Source of the DNA: Aphanocapsa sp. GSE-SYN-MK-11-07L
Lineage (GTDB): Bacteria > Cyanobacteriota > Cyanobacteriia > Thermosynechococcales > Thermosynechococcaceae
Length of the DNA: 42,680 bases
Direction: 5' to 3'
Assembly: GCA_019359715.1 (NCBI GenBank)
Contig: JAHHGS010000105.1
Location: forward strand, 1 to 42,680
Below, in pieces: positions 25,977 through 35,629 of the stretch. The notes beneath the pieces are model-generated. The model was not told the origin of the DNA and made no database searches. It worked only from the letters and a program-made list of their open reading frames with translations. A program made the position numbers and the translations under genes. Each line of letters starts with the position of its first letter. Position 1 is the stretch's first letter.

Positions 25977-27358
25977 GATCGCTGCCTAAGTTGCTTCTGA
26001 ACGGGGAAGGGGCTTAACTGAAGCCAACTCTTATACCCAGCCACAAACAAACAGCTATTCAAGAGCCAAAACTCCATGCCGCCTTGGCTAATAAACAGCG
26101 GATAGTTAAAAGTAATCACGATCGCCCCAATGTCGTAAGCAAAAATCAAGCCAGCCCAAAACGCTAACTCGCCTAACTGCTGATTGTTGGCTAGCCGCCA
26201 GGCAACTTGGCAAGTAAAGTATAGTGCCACGGCATAGGCAATAATCAGCAAAATGCCGCCATCGATCAGCCAGCCCGTGAGTTGAATCTCTACCCAAATC
26301 GGTCGCGTTTCTGGATTGTTATTGATGCCAAAGTAACCCGAAATTGGTCCCCATCGCCCCAGCCCAGCTCCCATTGGATAATCCAGGAGTAAGGTCTGAA
26401 AGGTATAGGTCAAGAAACCGCCCCGGTTTTGCTGATAAACCGCTTGTGGCGTATCGGCAAAAAGGGTCATCACCCGCTCCATCGTTTGATTCCCACCCAC
26501 GGCTACCGCCCAATTAAATACGCTGGCAAATAGCACACCGACAGCGGTTCCCATGACTGCGACTTGCAGCACCTTGCCTTGGCGCAACAGTACAATTCCA
26601 AGAATCAGTAAGCAGACAATCGCAAAAATTAAGATGGAGCGAATTTGCGATAGATAAATGCAGAATAACCCGATCGCTGCACTGCCAAGTCCGACTAGGC
26701 GGAGGAGGGGGTTACGAGCTTGTAGAGCAATGCCAATCCCCAGTAGTAAGGCGTAGAACCCGGCGATAGCCGCGCCTCCAGGTTCACCCGTCAGTCCCAT
26801 TGGTCGGTAAACTTCTAAACCATTGGCCAGTGTAATTTTTAAATTTTCGCCGCCAAATTTAGACTCCTGAATGGCGGTTGACAAGAAGGGTTGAAAGCGG
26901 CCTGGATTATAAACCTGTAGAATCCCAAACAATGAGCTAACGGTATGGAACGCCCACAGCAGCCAGATCAGAGCATAGAATCCGGCAGTATTTATTTTGA
27001 GCCGGCTCGCCCAAAACAGCGGACCTAAAATTGCCAAATACATTGCACATTGAGCTAGACCAGCGGGAAAGGTATTAAGTCCAGGATTCAAAAATAGTTG
27101 CAGCACCATAATCGCCACAATCGCGATCGCTGCCCCTTTAGCTGGGTGCTTGATGCCTGGGCCGGGCAACCATAGCACTAACCCCAAACTAATTAAAAAG
27201 CTGATCGTACGCATCCAGACGCGCAGCACCCCGAACTGGGAAAACAACAGCAGCAGTTGCAAAACAAACTGACAAACAATAAACCAATGTGCCCAGCCCC
27301 AGTCAGCCCAGGGCAATCGAATTGACCAAGTGGAGAGGCGATAGGAGGGTTTGAGCAT
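25973..27358 (-). CDS. O-antigen ligase/polymerase-like membrane protein
   Basis: 461 residues with about ten to twelve hydrophobic helices. A large hydrophilic loop near residues ~285-345 (NQTMERVMTLFADTPQ, then LLLDYPMGAGLGRWGPISGY) is typical of Wzy/WaaL-type proteins, where conserved Arg and Gly residues act in glycan transfer. The family call is moderate because sequence identity in this superfamily is low. The gene is coupled by a 4-base overlap to a family 4 glycosyltransferase. A 140-base AT-rich gap precedes lepA's end. Confidence 0.82.
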   Translation of the reverse strand: MLKPSYRLSTWSIRLPWADWGWAHWFIVCQFVLQLLLLFSQFGVLRVWMRTISFLISLGLVLWLPGPGIKHPAKGAAIAIVAIMVLQLFLNPGLNTFPAGLAQCAMYLAILGPLFWASRLKINTAGFYALIWLLWAFHTVSSLFGILQVYNPGRFQPFLSTAIQESKFGGENLKITLANGLEVYRPMGLTGEPGGAAIAGFYALLLGIGIALQARNPLLRLVGLGSAAIGLFCIYLSQIRSILIFAIVCLLILGIVLLRQGKVLQVAVMGTAVGVLFASVFNWAVAVGGNQTMERVMTLFADTPQAVYQQNRGGFLTYTFQTLLLDYPMGAGLGRWGPISGYFGINNNPETRPIWVEIQLTGWLIDGGILLIIAYAVALYFTCQVAWRLANNQQLGELAFWAGLIFAYDIGAIVITFNYPLFISQGGMEFWLLNSCLFVAGYKSWLQLSPFPVQKQLRQRS

Positions 27359-27498
27359 AGCAGCACGATTTGAATGCTCTCACTTTAACCTGCGATCGCT
27401 GGCCAATGTGATTGCGATCATCAAGATATATCGCTATTTAGAAAGCTTTGTGGAGCAAGAGTTTCAAAGCATTGCTAAATTTGATTTAAACGCAGACT

Positions 27499-29310
27499 CT
27501 ATTCCTCTTTCAATTTCAGCACGGCCATAAAGGCTTCCTGTGGCACATCGACGCTGCCAACCGATTTCATTCGCTTTTTGCCGGCTTTTTGTTTTTCTAG
27601 CAGCTTGCGCTTGCGGCTAATATCCCCGCCATAGCACTTGGCTAGCACGTCTTTTCGCAGGGCCGGAATGCTTTCGCTGGCGACCACCTTGCTGCCGATC
27701 GCCGCTTGAATTGGAATCTTAAACTGGTGGCGAGGAATCAGTTCCCGCAGTTTACTGACCAACGCTCGCCCGACATAATAGGCTTTGTCGCGGTGAACGA
27801 TCGTCGCCAAGGCATCCACCGGGTCAGCGTTGATCAAAATATCGAGTTTGACCAGCGGGTTTTCCTGATAGCCAATCAGTTGATACTCCATGCTGGCGTA
27901 ACCCCGCGATCGCGACTTCATCTGGTCGAAAAAGTCGGTGACAATTTCCGCCAAGGGCAGCTCGTAGATTAGGGTTGTCCGGCCGGGGGTGAGGTATTTC
28001 ATGTCTTTGAACACGCCGCGCCGATTTTGAGCCAACTCCATCAGCGTCCCAACGTAGACTTCGGGCGTAATCATGTCTACCCGCACGTAGGGTTCTTCGA
28101 TTTTTTCCCGGTGCTGGGGGTCGGGCAGTTCGCTGGGGTTATCGATCATCACTACTTCGCCTTTGATCGAGGTAACGCGGTAGACCACCGACGGGGCGGT
28201 AATAATTAAACTCAGGTTGTATTCCCGCTCTAGCCGCTCCTGGACAATTTCCATGTGCAGCAGTCCCAAAAAGCCGCAGCGGAAGCCGAACCCCATCGCG
28301 CTGGAAGTTTCTGGCTCGTAGTTGAGGGACGCATCGTTCAGCTTCAGTTTTTCTAGCGCCTCCCGCAAATCGGGGAACTGGTTGGCATCGATCGGGAACA
28401 TGCCGCAGAACACCATTGGTTTGGCTTCTACGTAGCCTGGCCAAGCTTCCTGGGCTGGCTGGGCGGCTAGAGTAATTGTGTCGCCAACCCGAGCATCTTC
28501 GACGGCCTTGATCGCGGCAGCTAGGTAGCCAACTTCGCCAGCGTGGAGCTGATCAACGGTGATTTGGTTGGGGGAGAGCACGCCCAACTCGTCAATTTGA
28601 TATTCTTTGCCGGAGGCCATCAGCCGGACGCGATCGCCGGTTTTGAGCGCCCCATCCATCACCCGGAAATAGACGACTACGCCACGGTAAAGGTCATAGT
28701 AACTATCAAAAATCAGCGCCCGCAGCGGTTTGTTGACTGTATCAGGCGGTGGCGGGACTAAATGCACAATTGATTCTAAAATTTCCGGGATGCCAATTCC
28801 TTCTTTGGCCGAGGCCATGACGGCACCGCTGCAATCTAAGCCAATCACCTCTTCCACTTCCTGTTTGACTCGATCCGGTTCTGCTCCCGGCAGGTCAATT
28901 TTGTTCAAAACTGGGATGATTTCTAAGTTGTGTTCCAGCGCCAAATAGACATTAGCTAGGGTCTGAGCCTCGACGCCCTGGGAGGCATCCACCACCAGCA
29001 GCGCCCCTTCGCAGGCGGCCAGCGATCGCGAGACTTCGTAGGAAAAATCAACGTGCCCTGGGGTGTCAATCAGGTTCAAAACGTACTGCTCACCATCGGC
29101 AGCCGTATAGTTCATCCGGGCGGCTTGCAGCTTAATTGTGATCCCGCGCTCTCGCTCTAGATCCATGTTGTCGAGGAACTGCTCTTTCATGTCGCGATCG
29201 CCGACGGTGCCGGTAAACTGCAACAGCCGATCCGCTAGGGTAGACTTGCCGTGGTCAATGTGGGCAATAATCGAGAAATTGCGAATCCGAGAGACAGGTA
29301 CATCGGTCAT
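27499..29310 (-). CDS. lepA: Elongation factor 4 (LepA)
   Basis: 603 residues, full length. G1 is [15 protein letters not shown], switch [13 protein letters not shown] and G4 NKIDLPGA. The unique C-terminal domain includes [19 protein letters not shown] and [17 protein letters not shown]. It is a ribosome-binding GTPase that affects initiation and back-translocation. The ATG start matches the family ([18 protein letters not shown]). It stands alone, with the toxin-antitoxin promoter region divergent from it. Confidence 0.97.
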   Translation of the reverse strand: MTDVPVSRIRNFSIIAHIDHGKSTLADRLLQFTGTVGDRDMKEQFLDNMDLERERGITIKLQAARMNYTAADGEQYVLNLIDTPGHVDFSYEVSRSLAACEGALLVVDASQGVEAQTLANVYLALEHNLEIIPVLNKIDLPGAEPDRVKQEVEEVIGLDCSGAVMASAKEGIGIPEILESIVHLVPPPPDTVNKPLRALIFDSYYDLYRGVVVYFRVMDGALKTGDRVRLMASGKEYQIDELGVLSPNQITVDQLHAGEVGYLAAAIKAVEDARVGDTITLAAQPAQEAWPGYVEAKPMVFCGMFPIDANQFPDLREALEKLKLNDASLNYEPETSSAMGFGFRCGFLGLLHMEIVQERLEREYNLSLIITAPSVVYRVTSIKGEVVMIDNPSELPDPQHREKIEEPYVRVDMITPEVYVGTLMELAQNRRGVFKDMKYLTPGRTTLIYELPLAEIVTDFFDQMKSRSRGYASMEYQLIGYQENPLVKLDILINADPVDALATIVHRDKAYYVGRALVSKLRELIPRHQFKIPIQAAIGSKVVASESIPALRKDVLAKCYGGDISRKRKLLEKQKAGKKRMKSVGSVDVPQEAFMAVLKLKEE

Positions 29311-29480
29311 AGCAGAAGTTCTAAAAGAGCCGGGAAAACATCACCGTTCACTGAAAATTTTAATCCTTCTTAACGTCCCTGTGGATTATCCCCAGCTTTT
29401 GCTTCAATTCTCTCTATCATGATCGCAAGAGAGACTTTAACTACTTCCCTTCGGATTTTGTTGATACCTGGGCTCACGAC

Positions 29481-29511
29481 TTACTTTATTGTATACGTTG
29501 TGTACAATAAA
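29481..29511 (+). promoter_or_regulatory. Promoter and 27-bp palindromic operator of the toxin-antitoxin pair
   Basis: TTTATTGTATAC (29485-29496) and GTGTACAATAAA (29500-29511) match at 11 of 12 positions around a 3-base centre. A possible -10, TACAAT (29503-29508), lies inside the right arm, 16 bases after TTACTT (29481-29486). A ribbon-helix-helix antitoxin bound here would cover the promoter, the usual autoregulation of such operons. The antitoxin ATG is at 29538. Confidence 0.65.
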
Positions 29512-29537
29512 GGCACAGAACGTAAAACCCTAGTTCA

Positions 29538-29810
29538 ATGTCTGAGACCACAACTATTACTGTTCGCTTGGACGCAAATCTTAAGACTAAGCTAGAGGCT
29601 TTGTCCAAAAGCACTCAGCGCAGTAAATCCTGGTTAGCAGCCGCAGCGATCGCCACTTACATTGAGCAAGAATCCTGGCAAATCGAGCAAATTGAAGCAG
29701 CCGTTACCCAGGCAGATCTGCCTGATGCTGAATGGATTGACCATGAAGAAGTATCGGGCTGGCTAACAAGTTGGGGAACAGATGCCGAAACAGCAGCCCC
29801 ATGCCCATAG
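29538..29810 (+). CDS. Antitoxin with CopG-type ribbon-helix-helix domain
   Basis: 90 residues. TTITVRLDANLKTKLEALSK is the ribbon and first helix, and RSKSWLAAAAIATYIEQES the second helix of an RHH fold. The C-terminal half, acidic and Trp-containing (DLPDAEWIDHEEVSGWLTSW), would wrap the toxin. Its stop at 29808-29810 overlaps the toxin start at 29801 by 10 bases. Order and size fit a type II ParD/CopG-ParE/RelE pair. Confidence 0.85.
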   Translation: MSETTTITVRLDANLKTKLEALSKSTQRSKSWLAAAAIATYIEQESWQIEQIEAAVTQADLPDAEWIDHEEVSGWLTSWGTDAETAAPCP

Positions 29811-30085
29811 TTTGGTTATCGCTTGCGGTTCAAGATGTTCTTCATATTCGCACCTACCTGACTGATTACGATCCTCAAGCGGCTCACAGCGTTGCCCTTC
29901 GGATTGATCAAGCAATCAGCAACTTGGCTGCAATACCTAACTTGGGGCGGCCAGGGCGAATTTTCGGCACTCATGAACTTGTGATTGGCGGCACCCCCTA
30001 TCTTGCTATCTACCGTGTGCAAAACAGCCGAGTAGAAATTCTGCGGATTCTGCAGGGGCGACAGACCTTTCCAGAGCTGCTTTAG
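29801..30085 (+). CDS. RelE/ParE-family toxin
   Basis: 94 residues from the ATG at 29801 (MPIVWLSLAVQDVLHIRTYL). The RelE/ParE fold is seen in RIDQAISNLAAIPNLGRPGR, then GTHELVIGGTPYLAIYRV and VEILRILQGRQTFPELL. ParE toxins inhibit gyrase and RelE toxins cut ribosomal mRNA; the LGRPGR and HELV pattern leans to ParE. An in-frame earlier start at 29771 is unlikely because it runs inside the antitoxin gene without a ribosome site. Confidence 0.85.
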   Translation: MPIVWLSLAVQDVLHIRTYLTDYDPQAAHSVALRIDQAISNLAAIPNLGRPGRIFGTHELVIGGTPYLAIYRVQNSRVEILRILQGRQTFPELL

Positions 30086-30183
30086 ATGCGAGGGATCAAG
30101 ACCAGAGGATTTTATCCACGGGATAGTTATTCGCGTGGGACTGAGCTAGGTTAAAAGTATGGTTTAGATCAGCCAGAGCAATC

Positions 30184-30417
30184 ATGACAATTCCCATAGC
30201 AACCCTCCAGACCATTAGGCCAGAGAGGCTACCTTTTCTAGAAACGATTTGCTGGCAAACCGCAGACGTTTACCGGTTGACGCCTGAGCAAATGCTGAGT
30301 CGCTATGAGCGCGGATGGCGCTACCGTCAGATTCTTGGCAATCTTGAGGGTCAAGAACTCACTTTCTTGAAAACACTGGCCAAAAGCTACAATTCTTGGC
30401 TGCAAGCTGAGCTATGA
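30184..30417 (+). CDS. 77-residue partner of the AbiEii-like nucleotidyltransferase
   Basis: A soluble 77-residue protein (opens MTIPIATLQTIRPERLPFLE, continues with LTPEQMLSRYERGWRYRQIL and ends LKTLAKSYNSWLQAEL), helical with aromatic and basic residues. I do not recognise the family. The stop TGA overlaps the next ATG as ATGA at 30414-30417, so the two products are coupled. The order (small protein first, nucleotidyltransferase second) resembles toxin-antitoxin operons. The small protein would then be the antitoxin or an adaptor. This is inference from layout. Confidence 0.65.
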   Translation: MTIPIATLQTIRPERLPFLETICWQTADVYRLTPEQMLSRYERGWRYRQILGNLEGQELTFLKTLAKSYNSWLQAEL

Positions 30418-31163
30418 CCTTTAGATTAGAACATCACAATAAGATCCTGACTGTGCTGGAAAGCTTAGATGCCAATTTGCTCGGGGAGAGTTTTGCTTAC
30501 CTTGGTGGTGGAACTCTGATTGCTCTCGACTTTGGAGAATATCGCTGGAGTAAAGATGCTGACTTTATCTGTTCAATCTCTTCGTCTGGGTATCGGCACC
30601 TCCGCTCGGTGATTTTTGAGGGAGGATATAAAGCATTGTTTCGTGACCTGAATCGCATTCAAGTTGGCAGGAGCACAGCGGATCAGTATGGGATTCGGAT
30701 GGTGGTTAATGTCGACGGTTTGCCAATCAAAACTGAAATTATTGCTGAAGCTCGATTTGACTTAGATCCACCCAGATACCCAGCTTGGTCGCCTGTAGCT
30801 TGCTTGAGTTTGAATGATTGCTATACGGCTAAGCTGCTAGCCAACTCCGATCGCTACCTAGACGATAGCGTTGAGTCTAGAGATTTAATCGACTTAGCCG
30901 TTCTGAGGCTACAATTGCCAATCCCACCATCGGCGATTGCTAAAGCAGAACAAGCCTATGAGGTGATACGTCCTCTAGTTGCTGCGATTCAACATTTTCA
31001 AGATCGGGCAGACTGTCGAGCCAGATTTTTCTCTGGACTCCAGATTGCTCAGTCTGAATGGCCCAAAATCATCGATGGCGTTGATCTGCTGGCTAGAGAT
31101 TTGGGTTTAGCAATCACGCAAAGAACCTTTCCTGAACAGCCTGATATGTTCACGCATCTGTAG
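30414..31163 (+). CDS. Nucleotidyltransferase of the AbiEii toxin type
   Basis: 249 residues. Pol-beta-type nucleotidyltransferase motifs are visible: SFAYLGGGTLIALDFG (GGGT at 31-34) and SKDADF (46-51), supplying the two metal-binding Asp. The later acidic strand may be PIKTEIIAEARFDLD. A helical region follows (CLSLNDCYTAKLLANSDRYL, then SRDLIDLAVL), which also occurs in AbiEii proteins. AbiEii toxins add nucleotides to tRNA or other targets and give phage exclusion with an AbiEi antitoxin. No AbiEi-type gene is here; the coupled 77-residue gene takes its place. Confidence 0.82.
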   Translation: MTFRLEHHNKILTVLESLDANLLGESFAYLGGGTLIALDFGEYRWSKDADFICSISSSGYRHLRSVIFEGGYKALFRDLNRIQVGRSTADQYGIRMVVNVDGLPIKTEIIAEARFDLDPPRYPAWSPVACLSLNDCYTAKLLANSDRYLDDSVESRDLIDLAVLRLQLPIPPSAIAKAEQAYEVIRPLVAAIQHFQDRADCRARFFSGLQIAQSEWPKIIDGVDLLARDLGLAITQRTFPEQPDMFTHL

Positions 31164-31251
31164 GCATAGTAGGCTAGCAGATGAAGGTTTTCTGGACTGC
31201 TGATGGTTGCCAGACTGCTGTCCTCAATTCAAGACTGGAGAAGTTGAAGCA

Positions 31252-33147
31252 ATGCGCTTGTCACAAATGCTGTTTGTCACCCTGCGGGAGAGTCCAGCCG
31301 AGGCGGAGATTCCTAGCCATAAGCTGCTGTTGCGGGCAGGCTACATCCGGCGGGTGGGCAGTGGCATCTATGCTTACTTACCGCTGATGTGGCGGGTGCT
31401 GCAAAAAGTTTCTCGGATTGTCCGGGAGGAAATGAACGCGACGGGGGCCCAGGAATGTCTGTTGCCTCAGCTTCAGCCCGCCGAACTATGGCAAGAGTCG
31501 GGGCGCTGGGATACCTACACCAAAGCAGAGGGAATTATGTTTGCTCTTGGCGATCGCCAGCAGCGAGAATTGGGCTTGGGGCCAACCCACGAAGAAGTGA
31601 TCACAGCGATCGCCCGTGACTTGATTCGCTCTTACCGGCAATTGCCCTTAAATCTGTACCAAATTCAAACCAAATTCCGGGATGAAATTCGCCCCCGGTT
31701 TGGGCTGATGCGCGGGCGGGAATTCATTATGAAGGACGCCTACTCTTTTCACCCGGACGAGGCTAGCCTGAAGCAAACTTATCAGGATATGCACCAGGCC
31801 TACAGCAATATTTTGCGCCGCTGTGGGCTAAAGTTTCGGGCCGTGGATGCTGATTCGGGGGCGATCGGGGGGTCTGGCTCGCAGGAGTTTATGGTGCTGG
31901 CAGATGCGGGCGAAGATCAAGTCCTGTTCACCGAAGACGGCAAGTACGCCGCCAATGTCGAAAAAGCAGTTTCTCTGCCCGTTGATCCAGTCCCTTCCGG
32001 GTTTGCCAGCCATGAAAATCGGGCCACACCGGACACAGACACGATCCAAAAGCTGTGTAAATTTCTGGATTGCTCTCCGACTCAAATTGTTAAGAACGTG
32101 CTCTACCAAGCTGTTTTTGATCAAGGGCAAACGGTGCTGGTGCTAGTTAGTATTCGCGGCGACCAAGCGGTGAATGAGGTGAAACTGCAAAACGCGCTGA
32201 CCAATTTAGCTGGAGAATATGGCAGCAAAACGGTGTTGTCATTAACAGTGCCCGATGTTGAAGCGCAGACGAAGTGGGCAGCCCAACCTTTACCGTTGGG
32301 CTACATTGGTCCAGGCTTAGCCAACAGTTACATCAAGCCTGCTAAACCTGCGCCTGTAGGGCGACAGGCAACTGGGGCGGTAATTGCCAAGTTCCTGCGC
32401 CTAGTAGACAAGACTGCGGTTGACCTGACCAATTTCGTTACTGGCGCCGATGAAGCTGGCTATCACGTTGTTGGTGCCAATTGGCAAAATCAAGCAGCTA
32501 AGACTAAACCAGCAAAAGATCAACAAGATTCCCTTCTGCCCTCTGCCTTCTACCCTCTGCCTTCCTTAGTCGTTGATGTCAGAACCGCCCAAGTTGGCGA
32601 TCGCGCTGTTCATGACCCCAGTCAAACCCTGCAATCTGCTAGAGGAATTGAAATTGGGCATATTTTTCAGTTGGGGAATAAGTACTCCCAGGCAATGGGG
32701 GCCACCTATACAAATGAGCAGGGTGAAGAAGTGCCGTTGGTAATGGGCTGTTATGGGGTGGGGGTGTCTCGCCTGGCCCAAGCGGCGGTGGAGCAGTCTT
32801 ACGACAAGGATGGAATTATTTGGCCGGTGGCGATCGCTCCCTATCAGGCGATCGTGGTGATTCCAAATCTGAGTGATGCGGCTCAAGTTGAGGCGGCTAG
32901 CAAGCTTTATGCAGAGCTAAATGCGGCTGGAATTGAGACCCTGCTAGATGATCGGGCAGAGCGGGCTGGGGTTAAGTTTAAAGATGCTGATTTGATTGGC
33001 ATTCCTTACCGAATTGTGACGGGGCGATCGCTGGCGGAGGGCAAGGTGGAGTTGGTAAATAGAGCCAGCCATAGCTCTCAAGAAGTGGAATTGGCTCAGG
33101 TAGTGGAGAAGTTAAAACAGGCGATCGCGGCGGCTTGTGCGGGTTAA
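31252..33147 (+). CDS. proS: Proline-tRNA ligase, bacterial type with editing domain
   Basis: 631 residues from the ATG at 31252 ([20 protein letters not shown]), with GGAG 11 bases upstream; a TTG at 31207 is unlikely. Class II motifs are seen in [20 protein letters not shown], motif 2 [21 protein letters not shown] and motif 3 in [15 protein letters not shown]. The INS/YbaK-type editing domain lies between motifs 2 and 3. The C-terminal anticodon domain is [13 protein letters not shown] onward. An extra segment of ~18-20 residues rich in Gln, Lys and Pro coincides with a heptamer repeat at 32532-32566. Confidence 0.97.
   Translation: MRLSQMLFVTLRESPAEAEIPSHKLLLRAGYIRRVGSGIYAYLPLMWRVLQKVSRIVREEMNATGAQECLLPQLQPAELWQESGRWDTYTKAEGIMFALGDRQQRELGLGPTHEEVITAIARDLIRSYRQLPLNLYQIQTKFRDEIRPRFGLMRGREFIMKDAYSFHPDEASLKQTYQDMHQAYSNILRRCGLKFRAVDADSGAIGGSGSQEFMVLADAGEDQVLFTEDGKYAANVEKAVSLPVDPVPSGFASHENRATPDTDTIQKLCKFLDCSPTQIVKNVLYQAVFDQGQTVLVLVSIRGDQAVNEVKLQNALTNLAGEYGSKTVLSLTVPDVEAQTKWAAQPLPLGYIGPGLANSYIKPAKPAPVGRQATGAVIAKFLRLVDKTAVDLTNFVTGADEAGYHVVGANWQNQAAKTKPAKDQQDSLLPSAFYPLPSLVVDVRTAQVGDRAVHDPSQTLQSARGIEIGHIFQLGNKYSQAMGATYTNEQGEEVPLVMGCYGVGVSRLAQAAVEQSYDKDGIIWPVAIAPYQAIVVIPNLSDAAQVEAASKLYAELNAAGIETLLDDRAERAGVKFKDADLIGIPYRIVTGRSLAEGKVELVNRASHSSQEVELAQVVEKLKQAIAAACAG
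32532..32566 (+). repeat. Heptameric STRR-like repeat inside proS
   Basis: Five consecutive heptamers: CCTTCTG, CCCTCTG, CCTTCTA, CCCTCTG and CCTTCCT. This matches the CCYTCTG-type short tandemly repeated repetitive sequences known from cyanobacteria, which are normally intergenic. Here it is read in frame as [11 protein letters not shown] within proS, between the editing domain and motif 3. Confidence 0.75.
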
Positions 33148-33160
33148 ACGGTAGTTCTTT

Positions 33161-33295
33161 ATAACTAAATCTCGCGGTAAATCTCCAGGTCGAACCAAAG
33201 GGCAAACTCAACCCCCTCGGACTCGCTACCCAACAGTCAAAAAACAGGTCTCTAAACCCAAAAATTCACAGCCACCGGTACGAGTTGCAGCTTAG
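33161..33295 (+). CDS. Possible small basic protein without a standard start codon
   Basis: Immediately after proS, a plus-strand frame runs from a TAG at 33152-33154 to a TAG at 33293-33295. From the ATA at 33161 it reads ITKSRGKSPGRTKGQTQPPR and continues TRYPTVKKQVSKPKNSQPPV, then RVAA: 44 residues, strongly basic, Pro-rich and protein-like. No ATG, GTG or TTG exists in this frame between the two stops. It could be a gene with a lost start, a gene starting on ATA, or a chance frame. I do not recognise it. Confidence 0.3.
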   Translation: MTKSRGKSPGRTKGQTQPPRTRYPTVKKQVSKPKNSQPPVRVAA

Positions 33296-33424
33296 CTTTT
33301 GACCCTCCTGACTAAGTGAACCTTACTCCACCACTTTCAGAGGCGGAGGAGTTTTGGGATCGCTTCCTGTCAATACTTGGTAGGAGACAATTAGTCCAAA
33401 CTAAAGTTAGCGAAAACAGCTATC

Positions 33425-33447
33425 AAAAAACCCAGCTAATGCTGGGT
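33425..33447 (-). terminator. Intrinsic terminator of pnp
   Basis: Read on the minus strand, ACCCAGC, loop ATTA, GCTGGGT is followed by a run of six T. The stem is 33430-33436 with 33441-33447 and the T-run corresponds to AAAAAA at 33425-33430. It begins 32 bases after the pnp stop codon (33479-33481). Confidence 0.85.
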
Positions 33448-33478
33448 CTTAAGAAATCACATTAACCAATCCGGCGGA

Positions 33479-35629
33479 TTAGGCAACGCCTGCCGCAGAA
33501 CGAGCGGCGGCGGCTTCATCAGGATGGATGCCTAAGCGGGTGAGGTTGATCCGACCGCGATTGTCAATTTCCCGAATTTTGATAATCACTTCATCGCCAA
33601 CATTTACTTCATCTTCTACTTTGCCAACCCGGTAATCAGCCAGTTGGGAAATATGGATCATCCCTTCTTTACCCGGCAAAAACTCGACGAAAGCGCCGAT
33701 CGGAATCACGCGCGTCACTTTGCCAACGTAGACATCGCCAGCGTTTAGCTTGCGGGTCATGCCCTGAATAATGCTGCGGGCCTGTTTGGCTTTTTCTTCA
33801 TCCACGGCTGAAACGGTAACGGTGCCATCGTCAGCAATGTCGATTTTGGCGCCGGTTTCTTCGGTAATCCCCTTAATTGTTTTACCGCCTGGGCCAATTA
33901 CTAACCCGATTTGCTCAGGGTCAATCTTGATTGTCAGCAACCGCGGTGCATAGGGAGAGGTTTCCTCTCTCGGTTGGGCGATCGCCTCTAGCATTTTGCT
34001 CAAAATGTGGATTCGGGCCGGTTTGGCTTGATGAATGGCTTGGGCAATCACCTCCATCGGTAGGCCGGTGATTTTCATGTCCATTTGGAGGGCGGTAATG
34101 CCGCTGTCGGTGCCAGCGACTTTGAAGTCCATGTCGCCTAAGAAGTCTTCGATGCCCTGAATATCAGTCAGGATTCTGATTTGATCGCCTTCTTTGATCA
34201 GCCCCATTGCTGCTCCGCTGACCGGTTTGGCAAGCGGTACGCCAGCATCCATCAATGAAAGGGTTGAGCCAGACACCGATCCCATTGAAGTTGAGCCGTT
34301 GGAAGAGAGTACTTCCGAAACGACTCGAATCACATAGGGAAACTCAATCTCAGACGGCAAAACCGGCAACAGGGCCCGCTCAGCTAAGGCACCATGGCCG
34401 ACCTCGCGCCGACCGGGCGATCGCATTGGGCGAGTTTCACCCACCGAGTAGGGCGGAAAATTGTAGTGGTGCAGGTAGCGTTTCTTTTCGTCGGGGTGCA
34501 AATCATCTAGATCTTGGGCGTCGCCAGGGGTGCCGAGGGTAACAGCCGATAAAACCTGGGTCAGTCCCCGATTGAACAAACCGCTGCCATGTACACGTCG
34601 CGGCAATACCCCAACCTGACAGGAAATTGGCCGCACTTCATCTAGTTTGCGCCCATCCACCCGGATGCTGTCTTCAATCACCTGGCGGCGCATCAGCACC
34701 TTCGTCACATCTTTGAACGTATTGCCAACGGCTTTTGGGTTTTCGGTGGCGGCGATTTGAACGGGGCTATCTGCGGGCAGTTCAGCGATCGCTTCTAAGA
34801 TTGACGCTTTAACTGCATCTAAGGCGTCGTCTCGAACGGCTTTGTCTTTATCAAAGCGGGCTAAAATTTCTTTGACTGGGGCAGTCGCCCGATCGCGAAT
34901 GAAATCTTCCAGGGTTGGATCAAGCTCTGGCGGGGTAGCCTGAGCAATTTCAATCCCTAGATGGGCGATCAAGTCGCGCTGGCTCTGGATTAAGTCGCGG
35001 ACGGCTTCGTAGCCAAAGTCGATCGCTTCAATAATGTCTTCCTCCGGCAGTTGATTCGCTCCGGCTTCGACCATGATTACCCCCTCTGGGGAACCGGCCA
35101 CAACTAAGTCGAGATCTCCTGCTTCAATTTCGGCGTAGGTGGGGTTAATCACAAAATCATCGCCGACCAAGCCAACGCGGACAGCAGCCATCGGCCCATA
35201 GAATGGAATCTGAGCCAGCAATACGGCGATCGAAGCGCCCGTCACGGCTAATACATCAGGTGGAACCTGCTCATCTAACGAAAGGGTCGTGGCGACTACT
35301 TGCAGGTCATCGCGCAGCCAGGAGGGAAAAAGGGGACGTAAGGGGCGATCGATGAGGCGACAAATTAAAGTTGCTTTCTCCGGCGGGCGGCCTTCTCGCC
35401 GTAAAAAGCCGCCAGGAATTCTCCCGGCGGCGTATAGGCGCTCTTCGTAATCAACCAGTAGCGGTAAAAAATCAATGCCTTGTCTGCCTTCAGCCCGTGT
35501 GGCAGTCACTAGTACGGCAGTTTCCCCAGATTGAATCAACACTGCGCCACCCGCCTGGGGAGCATAGCGGCCAATCGTCAGGTCGATATCCCGTCCATCA
35601 AAGGATATTGACCACTTATGTTCTGTCAT
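33479..35629 (-). CDS. pnp: Polyribonucleotide nucleotidyltransferase (PNPase)
   Basis: 716 residues, full length. Two RNase PH-type domains are joined by a helical linker. The second holds the active site ([20 protein letters not shown] then [12 protein letters not shown]). A KH domain ([20 protein letters not shown]) and an S1 domain ([20 protein letters not shown] then [10 protein letters not shown]) close the protein. The enzyme degrades RNA 3' to 5' with phosphate, and in cyanobacteria it also makes heteropolymeric tails. A terminator follows, and a strong hairpin lies upstream. Confidence 0.98.
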   Translation of the reverse strand: MTEHKWSISFDGRDIDLTIGRYAPQAGGAVLIQSGETAVLVTATRAEGRQGIDFLPLLVDYEERLYAAGRIPGGFLRREGRPPEKATLICRLIDRPLRPLFPSWLRDDLQVVATTLSLDEQVPPDVLAVTGASIAVLLAQIPFYGPMAAVRVGLVGDDFVINPTYAEIEAGDLDLVVAGSPEGVIMVEAGANQLPEEDIIEAIDFGYEAVRDLIQSQRDLIAHLGIEIAQATPPELDPTLEDFIRDRATAPVKEILARFDKDKAVRDDALDAVKASILEAIAELPADSPVQIAATENPKAVGNTFKDVTKVLMRRQVIEDSIRVDGRKLDEVRPISCQVGVLPRRVHGSGLFNRGLTQVLSAVTLGTPGDAQDLDDLHPDEKKRYLHHYNFPPYSVGETRPMRSPGRREVGHGALAERALLPVLPSEIEFPYVIRVVSEVLSSNGSTSMGSVSGSTLSLMDAGVPLAKPVSGAAMGLIKEGDQIRILTDIQGIEDFLGDMDFKVAGTDSGITALQMDMKITGLPMEVIAQAIHQAKPARIHILSKMLEAIAQPREETSPYAPRLLTIKIDPEQIGLVIGPGGKTIKGITEETGAKIDIADDGTVTVSAVDEEKAKQARSIIQGMTRKLNAGDVYVGKVTRVIPIGAFVEFLPGKEGMIHISQLADYRVGKVEDEVNVGDEVIIKIREIDNRGRINLTRLGIHPDEAAAARSAAGVA

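Larger units (their letters stand above)
33148..33478. other. 331-base region between proS and pnp
   Basis: The two genes converge here. The first half holds the possible basic ORF at 33161-33295. The second half holds CTCCACC facing GGCGGAG near 33330-33355, a weak hairpin that might end proS transcription, and the pnp terminator at 33425-33447. Nothing else is clear. Confidence 0.5.
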
